Shown piece after piece: positions 1 to 8,719 of a stretch of DNA of 64,000 bases (position 1 is the first letter of the stretch; every line of letters begins with the position of its first letter). A program made the position numbers and the translations under genes. The notes beneath the pieces were generated by a model, which did no database searches, was not told the origin of the DNA, and saw only the letters and a list, made by a program, of their open reading frames with translations. Origin of the DNA: Shewanella marisflavi (lineage in GTDB: Bacteria > Pseudomonadota > Gammaproteobacteria > Enterobacterales > Shewanellaceae); contig NZ_JAKIKX010000005.1 in the NCBI RefSeq assembly GCF_023283925.1, positions 248,001 through 312,000 on the forward strand, written 5' to 3'.

Positions 1-1
1 A

Positions 2-370
2 ATAATTGTTGACAAATCTCTTGATAAAGATCTTTTGAAGGCGATCCCTGTAAATATTGGAACAATAAAAGTAGGTGGTACTATTTATATTCCAATTATC
101 TTGGTGGCACTAGTGTTAAGAAAAGCAAAAGGGCACGACACTAGCTATGCATCGGAGCTAACTAAAGTAATAAACGAGCATGTGACTTTCAGTGTGAGCA
201 GACCAAAAATCGCTACGAACAATATGTCTCGTGAGCTTAGAAAAGATAATATTTTAGGTTTGGAATGGTTGGTTTTTAAAGAGAATGGTAGAAAGCCATT
301 GTTTTCTTTAAATGATAAATGGAAATCACATTGGAAGCTATATTTTGGAATGCCAGCACCAAGACTTTAA
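2..370 (+). CDS. Unrecognised protein, 5' end outside the window
   Basis: The frame is open from the first bases of the window to a TAA at 368-370, giving 122 visible residues. A TTG at 35 could serve as an internal start, but nothing like a ribosome site precedes it, so the gene probably begins upstream. I do not recognise the family. The second half (SRPKIATNNMSREL, then WLVFKENGRKPLFSLND, then WKSHWKLYFG) has the feel of a winged-helix or restriction-associated DNA-binding segment, but that is a guess. Base composition is clearly AT-richer than the hydrogenase genes that follow, which suggests horizontally acquired DNA or an island edge. Function is left open. Confidence 0.55.
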   Translation: MIVDKSLDKDLLKAIPVNIGTIKVGGTIYIPIILVALVLRKAKGHDTSYASELTKVINEHVTFSVSRPKIATNNMSRELRKDNILGLEWLVFKENGRKPLFSLNDKWKSHWKLYFGMPAPRL

Positions 371-741
371 ATTTTGGATGTACGACACCTCCTGTATAAT
401 TTAATAAATGTTTTGGTTAAGTTTTATATAATTAATTTTATTTAACTAGTCTTGCTTATCGTTAAGGCTCGTTGCAAGGCTTGAAGAGTCATATCTGAGT
501 TGCTCTAGTCGGTTTTAAGTCTAATTGGTGGGAGAGGAAACGGGCTGCTGACACGCTGAAGAGTGAAGAGTGATGAGTGCGTGGTTTGTTGAGAGGTGCT
601 TGCTTAATCGAAATGCTGAGTATCACAGTGAACCTATTGAAGCTAATTAATTGAAATTCAGCTTTAGCTAGGCGGATCTAAACGGCGCTAGACTCTGTGG
701 TGAGTCTAACGCTGTCGATATGTCTTGCGGTAACGCTTGGT
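371..741. other. Gene-free gap between partial ORF and hydrogenase operon
   Basis: About 370 bp with no convincing ORF, tRNA or repeat. The only structure seen is the hairpin at 684-712, which probably terminates the leftward hydrogenase operon. The left part is AT-rich like the partial gene before it. Confidence 0.6.
684..712 (-). terminator. Hairpin after the hydrogenase operon
   Basis: GGCGCTAGACTC (684-695) pairs with GAGTCTAACGC (702-712) across a 6-nt loop, with one G-U pair. It lies 30 bp past the last leftward gene. On the minus strand it is followed only by GTTT, so the U-tract is weak and termination efficiency is uncertain. Confidence 0.45.
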
Positions 742-906
742 TTAAGAGCGTTTCTTCCACAGCATCACGCCGGCGACGATGATCACCAGGGCGATGATAG
801 GGAGTAGGTCGTTAAGGTGGTGGAACAGACCTATGCCGTTATGCCCTGGGTGCGCCCAGGCTGCTGCGGGAAGAAGGCTAGCGAGTAGCAGTAAGGCTTT
901 TTTCAT
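742..906 (-). CDS. Small exported membrane protein at end of hydrogenase operon
   Basis: A 54-residue protein starting at the ATG at 906, chosen because TGGAG lies just upstream; a longer frame from 939 would overlap hypA and lacks a ribosome site. The N-terminus is a clean signal peptide (MKKALLLLASLLPAAAWA) followed by HPGHNG, a short linker with two more histidines (LFHHLND), one hydrophobic helix (LLPIIALVIIVAGVMLW) and a basic tail KKRS. It starts 25 bp after the hypA stop, so it probably is the last gene of the hydrogenase operon. The His-rich HPGH start recalls HupE/UreJ-type nickel permeases, which begin after the signal peptide with similar motifs, but the rest of a permease is absent. 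A role in metal handling at the periplasmic face is inference. Confidence 0.6.
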   Translation of the reverse strand: MKKALLLLASLLPAAAWAHPGHNGIGLFHHLNDLLPIIALVIIVAGVMLWKKRS

Positions 907-931
907 TGTAATACTCCATTTATGTTTAGTT

Positions 932-1282
932 TTATTCATCGGTTTCTAGCTCTAGTTGCATCAGCAGTAGCTCTTCCCCTTCGGTAATGCGGGTCTGAAA
1001 ACTGTTGCAGCTAGGACAAATGACACTTCGTTCCTTGATGGTATGAGTGCTATGGCAAGCCTGACACTCGAGCACCAATTCCTGATGTATGATCTCCAAT
1101 TCGGCTTCTCTGGCGCGCCCCTCCAGCTTGAAGGTTTCAAAGGCAGTAGCCAGTAGGGCGGGCTCAACACCGCTCAAGACGCCGATTTTTATCACCACCT
1201 TAGTGATGCGATTCGCCTGGTTGGCGATAGCATGCTGCTCGCATTGTTCCAGTAGGGCAGTGACAATCGAATATTCGTGCAT
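932..1282 (-). CDS. hypA: Hydrogenase nickel-insertion protein HypA
   Basis: 116 residues, the usual HypA length. HypA works with HypB to deliver nickel to the hydrogenase large-subunit precursor in the cytoplasm. The N-terminal MHEYSI carries the nickel-binding His2 and the adjacent Glu. The zinc site is formed by two CxxC pairs, C73/C76 (CQAC) and C89/C92 (CPSC). The gene overlaps the hypE stop by one base (TAATG), which indicates translational coupling within the hyp operon. The assignment is firm. Confidence 0.95.
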   Translation of the reverse strand: MHEYSIVTALLEQCEQHAIANQANRITKVVIKIGVLSGVEPALLATAFETFKLEGRAREAELEIIHQELVLECQACHSTHTIKERSVICPSCNSFQTRITEGEELLLMQLELETDE

Positions 1283-2298
1283 TAACAGATCCTTGGTAGC
1301 AATTCACCCTGAGGCAGGTCGAGATAGCGACTGCTTCCCCATGGGGTCTTGAGCACCACCTTACCTGTGTGAACCTGTTCGACATGGCCGATAATAGCTG
1401 CCTGTTGGCACTGGCCGTAGCGCTGAATGATCTCTAGTGCGCCCTCGGCGATGTCGCCAGGTACCGCCATAATGAAGGTGCCTTCGTTAGCTAGGTCATG
1501 GGGCTCAAAGCCATAGAGTTCACACAGGCCTTTTACCTCGTCACACACAGGGATTCTGCTCTCCTCCACGGTAATGCCGACCTCTGAGGCACTGGCCCAT
1601 TCGTTGAGCACAGCTGCCAGGCCGCCGCGGGTGGCGTCGCGCATGGCGTGAACTTGGATGTTGCAGGCGATAAGTTGCTCGACCACGGGCCAGAGGTTGG
1701 CGCAGTCGCTGACCAGCTCAGATTCTAGGGTGAGTCCCTCGCGGGCCATCAAGATGGCGGCGCCGTGACGGCCGATATCCCCTGAGACTATGATGGCATC
1801 GCCTACTTGCAGATTTTTCACCGAGATCTGCGGTTTTAACACGCGGCCGACGCCAGAGGTATTGATAAACAGACCATCGGCGCAGCCCTTAGGCACTACC
1901 TTGGTATCGCCGCAGACAATGCGGGTGCCGCTTTTGTGCAGTTCCTCGGCCATGCTGGCAACAATCGCCTTGAGATCCTTGATGGCAAAGCCCTCTTCGA
2001 TGATGAAGCTGCAGCTTAGGTATTGGGGCTCGGCGCCCATCATCGCCAGATCGTTAACCGTGCCCGCGATGGCGAGTTTGCCTATGTTGCCACCGGCAAA
2101 AAACAGCGGTGAGACAGTGAAAGAGTCTGTGGTAAAGGCAGTCTGGCCATCGAAGTGGAGCAGGGCGGCGTCTTCCTCACTGGCTAAAATCGGGTTGTTA
2201 AAGGCTTTAAAGAAGATCGACTGGATCAGACGATTCATCTCTTTGCCGCCACCGCCGTGACTGAGTTGTACTTTCTTTTCATTGCTGTTGTCGGCCAT
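1282..2298 (-). CDS. hypE: Hydrogenase maturation protein HypE
   Basis: 338 residues. HypE receives a carbamoyl group from HypF on its C-terminal cysteine and dehydrates it to thiocyanate, the source of the cyanide ligands of the NiFe site. The protein ends in PRIC, placing the essential cysteine at the very last residue as expected. The N-terminus has the glycine-rich stretch LSHGGGGKEMNRLI typical of HypE, and an AIR-synthase-like ATP-binding fold follows (SGDIGRHGAAILMAREGL, RDATRGGLAAVLNEWA). It sits between hypD (2-bp gap) and hypA (1-bp overlap). Confidence 0.96.
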   Translation of the reverse strand: MADNSNEKKVQLSHGGGGKEMNRLIQSIFFKAFNNPILASEEDAALLHFDGQTAFTTDSFTVSPLFFAGGNIGKLAIAGTVNDLAMMGAEPQYLSCSFIIEEGFAIKDLKAIVASMAEELHKSGTRIVCGDTKVVPKGCADGLFINTSGVGRVLKPQISVKNLQVGDAIIVSGDIGRHGAAILMAREGLTLESELVSDCANLWPVVEQLIACNIQVHAMRDATRGGLAAVLNEWASASEVGITVEESRIPVCDEVKGLCELYGFEPHDLANEGTFIMAVPGDIAEGALEIIQRYGQCQQAAIIGHVEQVHTGKVVLKTPWGSSRYLDLPQGELLPRIC

Positions 2299-2300
2299 GA

Positions 2301-3416
2301 TTAGACTCCGTTATAGCGGTAATAGGCGTTGCAAGCACCTTCTGAGCTGACCATGCAGCTACCAAGGGGCGTTTCAGGGGTGCAGCCGCGGCCGAAGACT
2401 TTACAGTCTTTAGGTTTGGCGATGCCCCTTAAGATGTCACCGCACTGACAGGCTTTGTGATCGTCGATATCGGCCACATTGAGCATGTCGCGATAGATCA
2501 CCTCGGCGTCGCGGTGGGCATATTCGGGCTTAAGCATTAATGCCGACTCGTTTAGTGGCCCAAGACCTCGCCAGCGAAAATGTGGTCTGATGGTGAGGTA
2601 TTGATTCACTTTTTGCTGGGCATGCACATTGCCATCTTCGCTGACAGCGCGGCTATATTGCACGTCGAGCTCGGCTTTCCCCTCGACCTTTTGCTTAACG
2701 ATGCGCAGGATGGATTCCATCACATCCACAGGCTCAAAACCGGACACCACTACCGGAGTACCGTATTGATTAACGGCGGGGCGGTAGAGTTTGGCGCCTG
2801 AGATCACGCTGACATGGGCGGGACCGATAAAGGCATTTACCTTGGCTTGTGGATCGGCCATCACGGCATCGATTGCCGGCGGCACCAGCACATGGTTAAT
2901 ATGAAACAGTAGGTTATCCAGCCCTTGCTGCTCAGCCTGTTCAATTAACACCGCCGTCATGGGCGTTGAGGTCTCAAAGCCGATAGCGAAGAAGATCACC
3001 TTTTTATCCGGATTCTCCTTGGCGATAACTAAGGCATCCATGGGGTCGTAGAGGGGGCGAATGTCACAGCCCTTGGCTCTAAACTCGGCCAGGCTGCCGT
3101 TTGAACCGGGCACGCGGATCATATCCCCTAACGTCACCAGGATCACATCGGGTTGGGATGCCAGAATGGCGGCATGGTCGATACGCTCTTTGGGCATGAC
3201 ACACACGGGGCAGCCTGGGCCATGCACAAACTCAATATTGTCTGGTAGCAGCTGATTAAGCCCATACTTCATGATGGTGTGGGTATGACCGCCACACACC
3301 TCCATGATGTAGATATTGCCCTCATGCTTGGCGGTGTGAAGGGCGATCTCTTTGGCCAGGTTGTGAATGGTGTCAGGATCTCTAAAGCCCTGATACAGCT
3401 GTTTTAGCTCTATCAT
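2301..3416 (-). CDS. hypD: Hydrogenase maturation protein HypD
   Basis: 371 residues, full length. HypD is the iron-sulfur scaffold on which, with HypC, the Fe(CN)2CO unit is assembled. Recognisable motifs are CGGHTHTIMKYGL near residue 41, GPGCPVCVMP near residue 67, and the C-terminal cysteine-rich region binding the 4Fe-4S cluster (CQCGDILRG, then CKVFGRGCTP and the final SEGACNAYYRY). It overlaps hypC by 4 bases (ATGA), so the two partners are translationally coupled. Confidence 0.96.
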   Translation of the reverse strand: MIELKQLYQGFRDPDTIHNLAKEIALHTAKHEGNIYIMEVCGGHTHTIMKYGLNQLLPDNIEFVHGPGCPVCVMPKERIDHAAILASQPDVILVTLGDMIRVPGSNGSLAEFRAKGCDIRPLYDPMDALVIAKENPDKKVIFFAIGFETSTPMTAVLIEQAEQQGLDNLLFHINHVLVPPAIDAVMADPQAKVNAFIGPAHVSVISGAKLYRPAVNQYGTPVVVSGFEPVDVMESILRIVKQKVEGKAELDVQYSRAVSEDGNVHAQQKVNQYLTIRPHFRWRGLGPLNESALMLKPEYAHRDAEVIYRDMLNVADIDDHKACQCGDILRGIAKPKDCKVFGRGCTPETPLGSCMVSSEGACNAYYRYNGV

Positions 3417-3661
3417 GATTGGGCCTCCTGTTCATTCATCTTGGCAACGATCTCCTGATACAGGTCCAGGCTCTGCTCCGCGTCGGCTTTGTCTATCTTG
3501 TTCATCACAAAGCCAATATGGATCAGTACATAGTCGTCGATCTCCAGAGGCTCACTCATTAAATGGCTGCTGACCTTGCGCTTAACCCCTAGGGTCTCTA
3601 CCGTGACGGCCTGCTCCTCAGGATGCAACTCGACAATTCTTGATGGAATAGACAAACACAT
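3413..3661 (-). CDS. hypC: Hydrogenase assembly chaperone HypC
   Basis: 82 residues, the family size. It begins MCLSIPSRI, where the N-terminal Cys2 (after Met removal) contacts the iron centre and HypD. The C-terminal part has the family signature HIGFVMNKID. HypC escorts the Fe(CN)2CO moiety from HypD to the large-subunit precursor. The gene is 2 bp after hypB and overlaps hypD by 4 bp. Confidence 0.95.
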   Translation of the reverse strand: MCLSIPSRIVELHPEEQAVTVETLGVKRKVSSHLMSEPLEIDDYVLIHIGFVMNKIDKADAEQSLDLYQEIVAKMNEQEAQS

Positions 3662-3663
3662 AA

Positions 3664-4446
3664 TTAATGGCTCCTGTGAGCGTTTAGCCAGTCGACAACG
3701 GCGCGCATGCTGTCGCCATCCTTAATGGAGGTAATGATCACCTCGGCCTCAGGATTGAGGCGTTTTACCTGTGCCTTGGCTTCCTCGACGCTAAAGTCAA
3801 AGTGGGGCAGCAGATCCGCCTTAGTGATCAACACCAGGTCTGCCTTGCGGAACATTACAGGATATTTTTCTATCTTGTCGTCGCCTTCGGGCACTGAGAC
3901 CAGCACCACGTTGAAATGGGTGCCAACATCATAAGAGGCGGGGCAGACCAGGTTGCCGACGTTTTCGACAAAGCAAATATCCAGCGATGCCAGATCCACA
4001 TGATGCAGGGCGTCATGCACCATAAAGGCGTCCAGGTGGCAGGCGGAGCCGGTTTGGATCTGAAAGGCGGGGATCCCTTTAGCCAGCAGGCGGTCGGCAT
4101 CGCGGGAGGTTTCCAGGTCGCCTTCGACCACACCATAGTTAAGATCTGTGTATTCTTTAAGGTGTTCCAGCAGTGTGGTTTTCCCGCTGCCCGGACTACT
4201 CATCAGGTTAAAGGCGGTGATATTGTGAGCCTCGAAGTGGGCGCGGTTGTGGGCCGCTTCATGGTCGTTTTTATCGAGGATTTTATGGATCACCGACAGG
4301 GTTTTCTTGTCGTTGAGCTGAGGATTGCTACGCAGGGTGCCGTGGTCGTGATGATGGGAATGACCGTGCTCATGGCTGTGGTCATGAAGATGGTCGTGCT
4401 CATGGCTGTGATCTCGAGTGATAGAGCAACCGCAGTCTTTACACAT
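3664..4446 (-). CDS. hypB: Hydrogenase nickel-insertion GTPase HypB
   Basis: 260 residues from the ATG at 4446; GGAG lies 8 nt upstream and the resulting start MCKDCGC is the expected HypB N-terminus with its high-affinity Cys motif. A TTG at 4458 would add four residues and swallow the ribosome site. Residues 14-38 form a histidine-rich nickel-storage segment with 13 histidines. The GTPase core has the P-loop SPGSGKTT, the ENVGNLVCPASYDVG metal/switch motif and a TKADL guanine-recognition motif. HypB hydrolyses GTP during nickel transfer together with HypA. A gap of 143 bp separates it from hypF, the largest gap within the hyp genes. Confidence 0.96.
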   Translation of the reverse strand: MCKDCGCSITRDHSHEHDHLHDHSHEHGHSHHHDHGTLRSNPQLNDKKTLSVIHKILDKNDHEAAHNRAHFEAHNITAFNLMSSPGSGKTTLLEHLKEYTDLNYGVVEGDLETSRDADRLLAKGIPAFQIQTGSACHLDAFMVHDALHHVDLASLDICFVENVGNLVCPASYDVGTHFNVVLVSVPEGDDKIEKYPVMFRKADLVLITKADLLPHFDFSVEEAKAQVKRLNPEAEVIITSIKDGDSMRAVVDWLNAHRSH

Positions 4447-4589
4447 AATGAACTCCAAAAAATCTAAGGCGTTAATGCCATTTTGCGCTAGGGACCCAAA
4501 GACTTCATTGACGCGGGTCAGTTTTAGGCAAAATCCTGTTAATCAAATTGGCTCAAGTTGTTGTGGGAAATAACGGTTATCGTAAATCG

Positions 4590-6959
4590 TTATTCGATAT
4601 TGCTTTTCCACTCACCTTGGGCCTTGCTATTACTGTGTATGGCGTACCAGAGTTGCCCCAGGGCAATGCCGCCATCGTTCACCGGTACCTGATCTGAATC
4701 CAGTACCTTAATCTCTGCCATATTCAGGCGCTTGCGTGTCTCGCTAAGCAGGTAGCGGTTTTGAAACACGCCGCCGCAGAGCACCACATCAAGCTCCTTA
4801 TGTTCCGCGGCGCAATCAGTTACCGCCTGTGCCAGCGCATTCATAAAGGCGCGGGCGATAAGGCTGATGCCGTCGGGCTTATCCTGCCAATGCAGCAGGG
4901 CATCGACCATCTCTTGCCAGAGCGCCGAGAGTTGCCAAACACCGTCAATCTGCTTGAGGGTAAAGCCTATTCCCGATTGGGTAAGCTGCGCCTCGGTAAC
5001 CGCATTGGCCTTTGCCTCGATCAACATGCCCGCCTGGCCTTCAAATTGAGTGGTTTGCATCAGATTAAGCAGACAGGCGGCGGCATCGAACAGACGGCCG
5101 ATGGAACTGGTCATCTGGGTGGCCACGCCTTTATGCCACAGGGTGTGCAGGTTGCCGATAAGGCTGCCGGGCAGAGCCTTAAGTGCGTTGAGCGGGAGGG
5201 CCTTAATCTCTTCAGGCGAGTAGCGTTCGAATAACAGTGCCAGCATGATGCGGCGGGGATCTTTAATCGCCTGCTCGCCGCCAATCAGCGCCATGGGGCT
5301 CAGATGGGCGACGCGCTGGTAATTAGCGACATCGGCAAGCATGGCTTCACCGCCCCAAAGCTGGCGCTTATCACCAAGGCCTGTACCATCGAAACTAAAG
5401 CCCAGCACCTTGTCAGTGATCTGATTGACCGCCATCACGCTGAGAATATGAGCGTAATGGTGCTGCACCTGAGTGTAGCTAATCACCTTGTTTTGTTGTT
5501 GGCACTCTTGTTGCGCCCACTGGGTCGAGGCGTAATCGGGGTGTTTGTCGCTCACCAACAGCTTAGGACTGAACTGGTACAGGCGCTTAAAGGTGGCCAG
5601 AGTGTCAGTAAAATATTGTTCTGCCTCAAGGCTAAAGAGATCGCCGATATGGGGGCTGAGCACAAGGTTGTGATCGAAACCAAAGGCGATGCTGTTTTTC
5701 TGCTGAGCGCCTACTGCCAACGTTTCTTGGGGAACAGCCTCGGGCATGGCTAGAGTCAGCGGTGCGTAGCCTCGGGCGAGTCGGATCACCTGCAGCTTGT
5801 CATCAATCATCTGCACCACGCTGTCGTCACAGCCGTTAAGGATCTCACGGTTATGATCCAGCACGGCATCGACGACGCCAGCTAGGCGTTCGAAGATATC
5901 TGCTGCATGGGTGATGATGGGCTCGCCGCTGCGGTTGGCACTGGTGGCTACCAGAGGTCGGTTAAGCCTGACAAGCAGTAGCTGATGTAAGGGGGTATAA
6001 GGTAAAAATAGCCCTAATCTATCAATGCCGGGTGCCACGGCTGGGCTTAGGGCACCTTGGTGCGGCGCTTTTTGCAGCAGTGTGATAGGGCGCTCGGCGC
6101 TTTGTAGCAGCTGCCATTCGGCCTCGCTGCCCCTGGCTAAGGTTTTCGCCATCTCCAGTGAGGCGCACATGACCGCAAAGGGCTTGGCGGGGCGCTGCTT
6201 ACGTCTGCGCAGTCTCTGCACCGCCTCATCATTGGTGGCATCGCACACCAGATGAAAACCACCCAATCCCTTGATGGCCAGGGTTTTACCTTGGGTAAGC
6301 AGTTCAACGGCCTGCTCCAGCGCGGCATTTTTCTCGGCAACTAGGCTTTGCTCAGCCGAGAGTAGCGACAGCTGCGGCCCACATTGGGGGCAACTTACCG
6401 GCTGGGCATGGTAGCGCCTGTCTAGCGGGTCTTGATAGGCGGCGGCGCAGGCGTCACACATGGCGAAGTTAGCCATGGCGGTATTGGGTCTGTCATAGGG
6501 CAGGGCGCGGATCAGGGTATACCTGGGGCCACAGTTGGTGCAGTTGGTAAAAGGGTATTGGTAGTGGCGGTTACTCGGGTCCATGATCTCTTCGAGACAC
6601 TCCTGGCAACTGCTCTTATCGCTGGACACTGCAACCACGGCCTTGGCATCGGCTTGGCTGTGCTGGATCTCGAAGCTGTCGCAATCTTCAAGGGGGAGCT
6701 CTAACTCGCTCAAGCTGTCGATGCGCGCCAAAGGGGGCGGCGTCTGGCTAAGGGTCTCAATGAAGGCGTTAATGGCCGCATCGCTTCCCTGAAGTTCTAC
6801 CGTTACCCCTTTGCTGTGATTAAAGGTGAAGCCTAGCAGCCCAAGCTCAATCGCCCAGCGATAGACGAAGGGACGAAAACCAACCCCTTGGACGATACCC
6901 GTGATCTCAAGTCTCACTCGCTTGGTCGCTGTTGCGGCCTTTGGCAAAGTGCGTGACAT
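4590..6959 (-). CDS. hypF: Carbamoyltransferase HypF
   Basis: 789 residues. HypF makes the carbamoyl group for the hydrogenase cyanide ligands from carbamoyl phosphate and ATP and transfers it to HypE. Domains in order: acylphosphatase (VQGVGFRPFVYR near residue 25); two zinc fingers (CQEC, CTNC, CDAC and CPQC pairs); YrdC-like nucleotide-binding domain (GLGGFHLVCDA, then LVATSANRSGEP); and a Kae1-like domain with metal-binding HHYAH, SFDGTGLGD and the C-terminal CGGVFQNRYL and NDGGIALGQ. All catalytic motifs are present. It starts 2 bp after the HypF-like gene. Confidence 0.96.
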   Translation of the reverse strand: MSRTLPKAATATKRVRLEITGIVQGVGFRPFVYRWAIELGLLGFTFNHSKGVTVELQGSDAAINAFIETLSQTPPPLARIDSLSELELPLEDCDSFEIQHSQADAKAVVAVSSDKSSCQECLEEIMDPSNRHYQYPFTNCTNCGPRYTLIRALPYDRPNTAMANFAMCDACAAAYQDPLDRRYHAQPVSCPQCGPQLSLLSAEQSLVAEKNAALEQAVELLTQGKTLAIKGLGGFHLVCDATNDEAVQRLRRRKQRPAKPFAVMCASLEMAKTLARGSEAEWQLLQSAERPITLLQKAPHQGALSPAVAPGIDRLGLFLPYTPLHQLLLVRLNRPLVATSANRSGEPIITHAADIFERLAGVVDAVLDHNREILNGCDDSVVQMIDDKLQVIRLARGYAPLTLAMPEAVPQETLAVGAQQKNSIAFGFDHNLVLSPHIGDLFSLEAEQYFTDTLATFKRLYQFSPKLLVSDKHPDYASTQWAQQECQQQNKVISYTQVQHHYAHILSVMAVNQITDKVLGFSFDGTGLGDKRQLWGGEAMLADVANYQRVAHLSPMALIGGEQAIKDPRRIMLALLFERYSPEEIKALPLNALKALPGSLIGNLHTLWHKGVATQMTSSIGRLFDAAACLLNLMQTTQFEGQAGMLIEAKANAVTEAQLTQSGIGFTLKQIDGVWQLSALWQEMVDALLHWQDKPDGISLIARAFMNALAQAVTDCAAEHKELDVVLCGGVFQNRYLLSETRKRLNMAEIKVLDSDQVPVNDGGIALGQLWYAIHSNSKAQGEWKSNIE

Positions 6960-6961
6960 GG

Positions 6962-8719
6962 TTAAAGCCTGCGTTTTTTCAGCAGCAGGGCGCCGACAGC
7001 ATGGTTGTTGCCATCTATCTCAAGCTGTTGATTGTGTTTGATGGGGAAGTTTTTGCCGATCCGCAGGGCAACTCGCTGACACAAAAGCGGGTTAGCCCAC
7101 TCGCTACCGGCCAGGGCAACTGACTTGACCCCAAGGTTGAGGTCCAGATGCTCAATCCAGTTGGCCAGATAGTCGGCAAAGGAGTCGTGCATGCCAAAGG
7201 CGAGCTTATTGCTGTCTCTGTCATCTGCCAGACGGAAACTGATCAAGCTGCCCAGCGTCTTGCACCAGTTGAGGCTGCGATAGGCCTCGCCTCGGGTGAG
7301 TGGATAGTCGATGCGCGGAGAGTTCGCGCCGCGATGGGCCAGCGCGCTGGCAATCAGGGCATCGTTAAGATCACTAAGGCTTAATGAGCGGCTCTCTAGC
7401 CCCAGAATCACGGCGCCAACTGCCCAGAGGGCGCTGAGACTATGGCGTTTTGCAGGCAGTTTAAGATCGAGAAGGCGCAGGTAATCTTCAGGATAATGCT
7501 GTTTGAATTTTTCGAGCACCTTACGCTGTGGACTCTGTTCCAACTGATGATAGATCTCATAGCCGTTTTCAGGCAGCTCGGGCAGGGCAAAGAAACGCTC
7601 GGCTTCACACTTGTTATCTAAGGTGTAGATCTGTCCACCATGTTCGCGGCTAAGATAGATAACGGCGCTGTTTTTGCTAAGGCCATGTTCAAGATTGACG
7701 CTATGCAAGGCGCACAGCGCCAGTTCGTCATCGCCGAGAATTGCCTCGTTTAGCTCTCTATGTTGCGCCTTGCTCTTAGGCCCTTTTTCCACCCGATAGT
7801 GTCCTTTCGGCTTATCGCTGTGGCTGGCGTAATAATAGGTGTCTTGATCTGCTAACAGCACAGCCTCATGCAATGGTTGTTTTGCCGAATCAATGCCGAT
7901 ACAGCTGGGCTGTGAGCTGTGAATGTCGGCCCATTGGCCATCGATATAGGCCAGTGCCTCGCCTTGAGCGGGATCGTCTAGGTAGACCCAATCTGTGCCA
8001 TGTTGGCGCAGGTGCTCAGCCAAGATCACCAGTAGGCGGTTGTAGGCAAAGCAGAGATCGTATAGTGGCTCGGCGAGCTTTGGATGCTCTTTGATGGGGC
8101 GGACACAGATAAGGGGTTTTTCAATGCTCGACAGGGCCAGCACCTGAGGATCGCTAAGGTGGAACTGCGCATTGAGGGTATTCGGGTTACAGACAAGCAG
8201 GCGCGGACGAGTAGGGATAGCTAGCGGATTGAGACTAAGGTGAATACCGCCTGCCAATTTAATTTCACCCTCTGCCATCAGGGTGTGATACATGGCCTGA
8301 ATGTCGGTGGCGGTCAGGCCTCGATAGTCCTGATGAATGCGTTGCTCGCCGTGGCAGCAGTCGCACACAAGATCCAGTTGACCAAATTGGGACGCTTGGT
8401 TATCACCAAAGTGCGGCGCACACTGCTGACAAAATTCTTGGGAGAGGGACTCTGTGGGTAAAGGTTTGCTTGTGCCCGTTGGGGCGTCGATTAGGGCGAT
8501 ACGAGAATCGGTGAGCCAGACAGAAATTAAGAAGTCTTGCGCGATGGCATCAGCTAAGGTTTCTAGCTCACTCTGCTGGCCCTGGGCTTCGATAAAATAG
8601 GCGCCACCTTGATAACCGACATGGATGTTTAGATCACCATAATTTAGGTATCGGTTACATAAATGCGCGTAAAGCGGCACCTGTCGTGAACAGGTAAACT
8701 CAAATTTTATTGTCTTCAT
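6962..8719 (-). CDS. Degenerate HypF-like paralogue in hydrogenase operon
   Basis: 585 residues. It can be aligned by eye with the neighbouring HypF over most of its length, but the catalytic motifs are lost. The N-terminus resembles an acylphosphatase fold without VQGVGFRP. One zinc finger remains (FCQQC, then CDCCHGE) and the second is missing. A YrdC-like stretch is recognisable (EKPLICVRP against ERPITLLQK in HypF), but SANRSGEP is replaced by YLDDPAQGE. The HHxAH part of the Kae1 domain is deleted, while the end is conserved in outline: LAGSEWANPLL against LCGGVFQNRYL, and IDGNNHAVGALLL against VNDGGIALGQLW. It overlaps hyaD by 20 bp and ends 2 bp before hypF. A structural or chaperone role in maturation, perhaps with HypF or HypE, is inference. 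Confidence 0.75.
   Translation of the reverse strand: MKTIKFEFTCSRQVPLYAHLCNRYLNYGDLNIHVGYQGGAYFIEAQGQQSELETLADAIAQDFLISVWLTDSRIALIDAPTGTSKPLPTESLSQEFCQQCAPHFGDNQASQFGQLDLVCDCCHGEQRIHQDYRGLTATDIQAMYHTLMAEGEIKLAGGIHLSLNPLAIPTRPRLLVCNPNTLNAQFHLSDPQVLALSSIEKPLICVRPIKEHPKLAEPLYDLCFAYNRLLVILAEHLRQHGTDWVYLDDPAQGEALAYIDGQWADIHSSQPSCIGIDSAKQPLHEAVLLADQDTYYYASHSDKPKGHYRVEKGPKSKAQHRELNEAILGDDELALCALHSVNLEHGLSKNSAVIYLSREHGGQIYTLDNKCEAERFFALPELPENGYEIYHQLEQSPQRKVLEKFKQHYPEDYLRLLDLKLPAKRHSLSALWAVGAVILGLESRSLSLSDLNDALIASALAHRGANSPRIDYPLTRGEAYRSLNWCKTLGSLISFRLADDRDSNKLAFGMHDSFADYLANWIEHLDLNLGVKSVALAGSEWANPLLCQRVALRIGKNFPIKHNQQLEIDGNNHAVGALLLKKRRL

Noticed and set aside
371..741. tRNA or attachment site next to the AT-rich edge.
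   Set aside because: No cloverleaf, CCA end or direct repeat could be found.
3916..4467. A 183-codon rightward frame opposite hypB.
   Set aside because: It is the antisense of the His-rich and GTPase codons of hypB; hypB is certain.
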